Assembly: GCA_027596075.1 (NCBI GenBank)
Contig: JADGJC010000036.1
Coordinates: 147,313 to 211,312 of the forward strand
Direction: 5' to 3'
DNA: 64,000 bases
From: Rhizophlyctis rosea
Taxonomy: Eukaryota; Chytridiomycota; Chytridiomycetes; Rhizophlyctidales; Rhizophlyctidaceae
A model generated the notes under the pieces. That model was given only the letters and a program-made list of their open reading frames with translations, did not search any database and was not told where the DNA came from. This document shows, one piece after another, positions 58,994 to 64,000 of the stretch (position 1 is its first letter; the number at the start of each line of letters is the position of its first letter). The position numbers and the translations under genes were made by a program.

Positions 58994-60315
58994 ATGTCGA
59001 AGATCCTATGCTTCGGTTCAATAAACGTGGACGACGTCTTTACCGTCCCCCATATTGTGCTGACCGGTAGGGACAACTGAGCATAGTTCACGCTTCGTGA
59101 CTTCTTCATGAAAGTTTGTTCGCTATGACCTGCAGGCGAAACCCTAGCTTCCACCGGGTATGCCATTCACGCAGGTGGCAAGGGTAAGGTGAACGACTGC
59201 AAAAGATGGTATTCACACTTTTGGCTAATGAATGTCAACCGCAGGAGCGAATCAAAGTGTGGCTATGGCCAGGGTGAGACGCTTTTGTTTACCCAACCAA
59301 GGGAAGTGTTCTTACGCGTTGGATCGTTATTTCCAATGTGTTTAGGCTGGCGCGGACATATATCATGCAGGACGAATTGGGAATGACGGCCAATGGGTAG
59401 CGGATCTGATGAAGTCGCATGGTGTCAAAACGAATTTGATTGTGGTTGATCCTGAACAGGTGCGAACCTTTTACCGGAAGCTTTTAGCTGATGATGAGTG
59501 ACTAACTGCCCGTTCATGCAGCCCACTGGACGAGCCATCATCCAAGTATCATCCGCAACATCTGATAATGCAATCATTTTGAACGCTGGAGCAAATCACC
59601 GCATCTCGCTGAATGACGTTGACACGATTCTGAACTCATTCCAGTCTGGTGATTGGGTTGTTTTACAAAATGAGATCAATGTCGATGCTGGAAAGAAGGT
59701 TTTGGAGGAGGCTAAACGAAGAGGTAAGAGCATGACAGGATGTGAATATCCAATGATCGAGCAACTCACCATGCACCACCAGGCTTCATAACAGTCTTCA
59801 ACCCGGCCCCATGTCCCGCAAATCTCCTTGCTCTCTGGCCGCTAACCCAACAAACACCCGACGTCCTAATCCTCAACGAAACAGAAGCAGACTCCCTCCT
59901 AATCCAACTAGCACCCTCCATTCCTGCCTCTCCATCCCTTACCGCCATGACCTTACTTGGAGCCCTCCCCGGCCTCCGCATCCTCATCCTGACCGTCGGC
60001 AAAGAAGGCGCACACATTGCCACACGATTAGGCGGGGAGGGGACGGAAACTTCTACACATGTACCAGCGTTGCAGGGCGTGAAGTTAGTGGATACAACCG
60101 GGGCTGGGGATACGTTTGTTGGGTACTTTGTTGCGAGTTGTGTGAGGAGGTTGAATGAGTTGGGTGTTTCGGAGTTGGGGAAGTTGGGGGTTGAGGATGT
60201 GAGGAAGGCAGCGGGGTTGGCGGGTGTTGCTGCTGGGCTTTGTTGTGAGAAGCAGGGTGCTATACCTAGTATACCGAAGTGGGATGATGTGCTTGGGAGG
60301 AGTGAGAAGTTGTGA
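58994..60315 (+). CDS. RBK1: Ribokinase (PfkB family)
   Basis: Six exons (58994-59066, 59136-59183, 59245-59273, 59346-59459, 59522-59723, 59783-60315) total 999 nt, 332 residues, the usual ribokinase size. PfkB motifs are in place: an N-terminal MSKILCFGSINVDDVF with the substrate-binding N-x-D pair, GYAIHAGGKGANQSVAMAR (the first PfkB signature), RIGNDGQWVADLM, and near the C-terminus VKLVDTTGAGDTFVGYF with the anion hole GAGD and catalytic Asp. The enzyme phosphorylates D-ribose at O5 using ATP, feeding the pentose phosphate pathway and nucleotide synthesis. Exons 2 and 3 are short (48 and 29 nt) and cut through the first signature. The symbol follows the yeast gene. Confidence 0.95.
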
Positions 60316-60658
60316 GGTGCAAGCAACGGTTGTGGGATGATGTGTACATAATTGGTCAATCAATCTCTGAATGCTTGAATTCATGAGATGGCAAAGAGCT
60401 GTATTGTTCTTGCAGTCATCCAAGGAGTTACACCTAGGAAGCCTGGCAAAACTGCAGCTTTGAAGTGAGAATTCATTTCCCGATCAGTTCATTCAATCAT
60501 CAGGACCAAAGGGACAAAGTGTATTTTTGTTGAGTATATAATATCATTCACGTGGGTATGAATTACACAAATCTACTACATGATGTCGGAAACCATCCTG
60601 GTCAAGAGCCCTATCTACAGATGTACATACATGATATACAAAGCTTGGTTTCCTCCAC

Positions 60659-60991
60659 CTACTCCTCACTCCCCTTCTCCTCACGAATCCCCTCCACCAG
60701 CGCCTTCAACTTCGCCAAATTCGCTCCAACGACCCTCCCAACTTCCTTCCCGCTGACATACGCTACGAACGTGGGCATAGCCGTAGCGCCCTGCTCTTCC
60801 GCCACCTCCGGTACGTCGTCGACATCGAGTTTAAGGAATGTGATGTGAGGGTTTTGAGTTGCGAGGGTTTCGTAGTGGGGTGCGATGAGCTTGCAGGGTG
60901 GACACCAGGCTGCGGTGTAGTCTACTATTGTTAGGGGGGAGGTTGAGAGGGTTGTTTGGAAGGCGGATGGAGTCGTTATTGTTTGGACCAT
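60659..60991 (-). CDS. Thioredoxin
   Basis: A single exon of 110 codons. The active site WCPPC lies at residues 29-33 in a YTAAWCPPCKLIAP context; most thioredoxins have WCGPC, so the Gly-to-Pro change will alter redox potential. The family features FLKLDVDDVPEVAEEQGATA and the cis-Pro in AMPTFVAY follow. It is the standard one-domain size with no targeting sequence, so cytosolic. The start codon abuts a run of T and G on the plus strand. Divergent from an ABC ATPase gene 625 bp away. Confidence 0.93.
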   Translation of the reverse strand: MVQTITTPSAFQTTLSTSPLTIVDYTAAWCPPCKLIAPHYETLATQNPHITFLKLDVDDVPEVAEEQGATAMPTFVAYVSGKEVGRVVGANLAKLKALVEGIREEKGSEE

Positions 60992-61019
60992 TTTTTTTTT
61001 GGGGGGGGGGGGGGGGGGG
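60992..61019 (-). repeat. Homopolymer tract abutting the thioredoxin start codon
   Basis: Directly upstream of the thioredoxin ATG the plus strand reads nine T then nineteen G, with more G runs to about 61026. In the transcript this is a run of C followed by A, ending at the start codon. Homopolymers this long are hard to sequence, so the exact length is doubtful. Confidence 0.85.
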
Positions 61020-61615
61020 AGGGGGGTGGAAAGTGGGGTTGCGTTGGTATGTGTGGATTGGTGGGTGTGGTGGTGTGGTTATTTCTGTTGCAGGTTTGAA
61101 ACAATGTGGAATGAATGTCGGTGCTGTAAGTAGCTCTCGACTCTGAATTGGAGGGATTGACAGGAGGGGACTGGCGGTTCACGAGTGTTGTGATAATCTT
61201 CTTCCCCATATTGATCAACCCGTCCCTTTTATAGCCTTCTCCCTCACTTGCATGACTAAGAGACCGCGTTCATTATTCATTGTCCATTGTAGAAAAGTGC
61301 TTTTGCCAATGATTGCGCGTTCACTGTGGACACTTGATACTGTACAGAAGTCCGAAGCAACGGGCTCTTCAAGTTCACCATGACTAGCCAATGAAGACGC
61401 GAATTGCGGCAGTTGATTAGTAAACATGCCGTGCCCCCCCAAAATTACCAAGCCATTCTTGCACCGCCTCCCGGCTGCGGATTTGCCGCTTGCGGCGAAA
61501 CTTGTGTCCGATGGCATGGAATGCCATGCATGATGTCAGGTTTCAAAAGCAAGTCCTTTCTTTCCCCCAGGTTGCTGACATTCTCCCCACCACTCTCCAT
61601 TCCCAACGTGCAGCA

Positions 61616-62691
61616 ATGTCGATATTCGAAGTCAAAAACCTCACCCAGAAGCTTCCGGACGGCACGACATTGTTCGAGGACGTCAGCTTTTCGTTGAAGC
61701 TTGACGAGCGGAGACCGTCTATTTTGGCTTTACGGGGTGAAAGTGGTGGGGTTTTCTGTTTTTGTGTCGCTTGGAGCTAGGGTTCATGGAGTGTGACTAA
61801 CTCTTGTGTTCCTCATAGGCGCTGGAAAGGTACGGTAACATACCCTCTCTTTTGGAAGTGTAGGATTTGGAGGTCTGAACTTGAACACCCACCCCTGTGC
61901 CTAGACAACGCTGTTGAAATGCCTGGCGGAACTCATACCTTACACTTCTGGCAAAATAACGTTAGATGACAAGTACGTGAGCTCCCCACACATTTCTCTG
62001 TTTTTTCTCCTCCGGTGTCTCACACATCTCACCCCAGATCAGCAAATAAATACGGCGTCCCAGACTGGCGATCCAAAATCCTCTACGTACCCCAACGTCC
62101 TCCCGCCCTCCCCGGCACGCCCCTCCAATTCATAGACAGCATGACGCGGTTCGCGGCGCAGAGGAAGATTGGCGGCGGGGCGGATCCTGTGGAGATTGGG
62201 GATGGGTTTGTATCTTTTTGTTTGTTTCGTGGGTTGTGGGGTTGGATGGGCTGCATGGATTGGAATAAATTCCGAGTGTATGTTATCCATTGCTGGAGAA
62301 CAGATGGCACCTCCCCAAAGACACCTGGGAAAAAGACTGGTCCCAACTCTCCGGCGGTGAAATCCAACGCGTCGCACTCGCTATCGCTCTTGCCCGTGAA
62401 CCAAAAGTCCTCTTACTTGATGGTAAGATCCAAGCGCCGCCCCCAACCCCTACATCTATATCAACCCTTGCATCCGAGCTGAACAAAAAAAAAAAACACC
62501 GGCTTTCTACTTCTCGAACAGAACCTACATCAGCACTAGACCCCGCAACAGCAGAACTAGTCGAAAACACTCTGAAGACACGAACATGCGTGTGGATCAC
62601 ACATAGTCCCGAACAGGAGAAACGTATCGCGACGCAGACGATTACGTTGAGGAAGGGTGGGAGGCCGGAGGAGGTTGAGGTTGGGCGGTGA
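61616..62691 (+). CDS. ABC transporter ATP-binding protein, FetA/STAR1-like
   Basis: Six exons (61616-61745, 61819-61829, 61905-61972, 62038-62205, 62304-62422, 62522-62691) total 666 nt, 221 residues. Order: MSIFEVKNLTQKLPDGTTLF, Walker A GESGAGKTTLLKCLAEL, PDWRSKILYVPQRPPALPGT with the Q-loop, signature LSGGEIQRVALAIALA, Walker B KVLLLDEPTSALD, and H-loop VWITHS. It is a lone nucleotide-binding domain without membrane spans. The P-D-W-R...Y-V-x-Q-R-P-x2-x-P-G-T pattern is that of bacterial FetA/YbbL and plant STAR1, which pair with a separate ten-or-fewer-span FetB/STAR2 permease. That partner is not in this window. Plant STAR1 is linked to aluminium tolerance. An upstream in-frame ATG (about 61490) exists, but homology starts at 61616. 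Confidence 0.85.
61819..61829 (+). other. Eleven-nucleotide microexon in the ABC Walker A
   Basis: Exon 1 ends GGTGAAAGTG and exon 3 begins ACAACGCTGTTG. The missing Ala-Gly-Lys of GESGAGKTT comes from eleven bases, GCGCTGGAAAG, preceded by CTCATAG and followed by GTACGG. Both neighbouring introns are about 75 nt. The phase is exact. Confidence 0.88.
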
Positions 62692-63265
62692 ATGTGTTGG
62701 TGGATGTGTTGCGCAAAGACACAAAGAGGGAGGAGGGACGGTGGTTGAGATTTTAAACAAACTGTGGTTCTTTTCTGGTTGGTGATCCACAGATTTTATC
62801 GAGATGTATATAGTGGTGTGTTGGGTTAAAAGGACGGGGAGATGTATTCTGTAAATACCAATGAGGGATTAAGGGCTGCACCCCTGTTGATGGTGTTAGT
62901 GTGTTGCCTGGCGGCAATCTCTGAACTTCCTTGTGTAGATAAGTAGATCTTTGCGTCTCGGGCGCGGCTCATCAAGAATCGCAAAGTTTGGTTCGCCAAA
63001 TTAACATCCTCAAGGCACAAAAGCATTTCGTGTACAAGAACACAACAGCATGTGAATAATACTATTTCATTTTCTTTTCTCGCAAACTAATATGCAGTAT
63101 GTACACAAGAAGGGGACCGGAAAAACGTTGAGTACACGCAAGGTGGGGAGTTGTTAGTGCTGGTAATCAAAAAGGCGGTATGTACTGTTGAAACAAAGTG
63201 GGTGACGGTGTCGCACGAGGAAAGAACTGGTATTTGACGGCGGAGATGAAGAGGATAAAGAACAT
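62692..63265. other. Intergenic region, no supported gene
   Basis: About 570 bp after the ABC ATPase gene. Only short motif-free frames are present. Confidence 0.4.
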
Positions 63266-63267
63266 CT

Positions 63268-63474
63268 CATTGCAGCTCACGCCCATCTATTGATGACATT
63301 AATACCATATCAGAGACCAGCCTAACCAACCCTTTCCATCAAATCAATTCCATACCTTCCCAAGGATTCGGATCCTCCAACCCAGCTTCCTCACGATTCC
63401 TCTTCCTCGGACCCGACGACTCGTCACCCCCATCCAACGGCTCAGCACCCAACGACCCGCTGCGCCAATTCCCC
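63268..63474 (-). CDS. Possible C-terminal exon(s) of an unknown gene
   Basis: On the minus strand, reading away from a G/C-only block, a plausible coding tail runs SLGAEPLDGGDESSGPRKRN and then EEAGLEDPNPWEG. It either stops directly at 63339-63341 or, using a GTATGG donor and a CAATAG acceptor, ends PWEDGRELQ near 63270. The upstream part would have to cross the suspicious G/C block, so the gene cannot be followed. The composition is protein-like but there is no domain. Confidence 0.3.
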
Positions 63475-63562
63475 CGCCCCGCCGCCCCGGCCGGCCCCGG
63501 CGCGCCCGCCGCCGCCGGGGCCCGCCCCGGCCGGGCGGCGCGCCCCCGCCCCCGGGCGGGGA
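63475..63562. other. Second G/C-only block, probable artefact
   Basis: Nearly 90 bases of almost only G and C with GCC and GGC runs interrupt sequence of ordinary composition, without N. It closely resembles the block beside the gap at 49388, which suggests a shared technical origin. Confidence 0.65.
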
Positions 63563-64000
63563 AGAAGATTCTTGGTATTTCTTCGATTTCCTCATGTCAT
63601 TTTCTTCTGAGCCTTTTTTTTTTCCTGCAATTTGGTGGTCCTAAACTCTCTCACCATTGTGGCGGGGATGATGCTGTCCTTCAAATGGGGCAAGGGGGAC
63701 CGTCTGGGGAGCACGGATCGTAGAAGTCCTGCTGTGCAGTCGATGTGATTATGTACCTAGTGTCGTACTGCCTTATGCTGTCATCAAACATCATTTTTCT
63801 TCTTGCACTCCCCGACAAACATATGGTGACGGCCTTCGGACACATTATCTTGATATTTTGATGAAGATGTGGGATCAGGTGCCCAATGTTTACGTCACGC
63901 ACTAGACGTCAAAAACTACATGAATACCGTTTGACAGGTAGCAAACCACGGTTTTACGTCGCCGCCTGATGACCTGTATGGTGGGTGGACAACGTTCGAT
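63563..64000. other. Right end of window, no supported gene
   Basis: Only short frames on either strand; no domain or splice-linked coding signal is seen. Confidence 0.4.

Noticed and set aside
1..64000. CRISPR arrays, insertion sequences or operons
   Set aside because: No spaced direct repeats, transposase motifs or bacterial gene organisation are visible; the genes are spliced and eukaryotic.

Overview
The window is from a fungal nuclear genome. It is dense with spliced genes whose GT-AG introns are mostly 50-130 bp. The best guess is a zoosporic, chytrid-type fungus. The evidence is a mix of fungal features (a rhamnogalacturonan lyase with a CBM1 tail, Swi6-like chromo shadow domains) with genes usually associated with animals or flagellated lineages (FIBP, a class C GPCR, a kinesin-8), plus chytrid-style WW-K-SGL ankyrin repeats. 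This is inference from gene content; no marker gene fixes the species.

Layout. 1-2.5 kb: no supported gene. 2.5-14.9 kb, housekeeping block: RNase III-domain protein (-), FIBP (+), coatomer delta subunit (-), kinesin-8 (+), small C2H2 zinc protein (-). 15.5-23.3 kb: a long class C receptor-like 7TM gene and a TLC-like membrane protein (both +). 25-26.7 kb: SLAC1/TDT-type anion or dicarboxylate transporter (-) with a strikingly G-rich intron. 26.7-29.9 kb: gene-poor. 29.9-34.5 kb: two tandem chromo-shadow-only genes (the downstream one has a broken N-terminus) and a secreted rhamnogalacturonan lyase, all (-). 37.4-44.2 kb: a GRF-HARP-SNF2 annealing-helicase-like gene and a Cys-repeat DEDDh exonuclease gene, both (-); together they look like a genome-maintenance neighbourhood. 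45.2-48.2 kb: elongation factor 2 (+). 48.6-50.3 kb: a disrupted sulfotransferase gene containing an assembly gap. 50.7-60.3 kb: F-box protein, unknown multi-pass membrane protein, ankyrin protein, secreted Cys-rich protein, F-box-like protein, ribokinase. 60.7-62.7 kb: thioredoxin and a FetA/STAR1-like ABC ATPase, divergently arranged.

Most promising points: the HP1/Swi6-type chromo shadow domains without a chromodomain; the four-repeat Cys/His protein fused to a DEDDh nuclease and acidic repeats; and tiny exons (7 and 11 nt) that each complete the P-loop of an unrelated ATPase. Several genes carry apparent one-base shifts, and two G/C-only blocks (one next to an N run) look artefactual, so some broken frames may be consensus errors. 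Exon boundaries were worked out by hand from splice sites and family conservation; where exon sums give a clean multiple of three this is stated.
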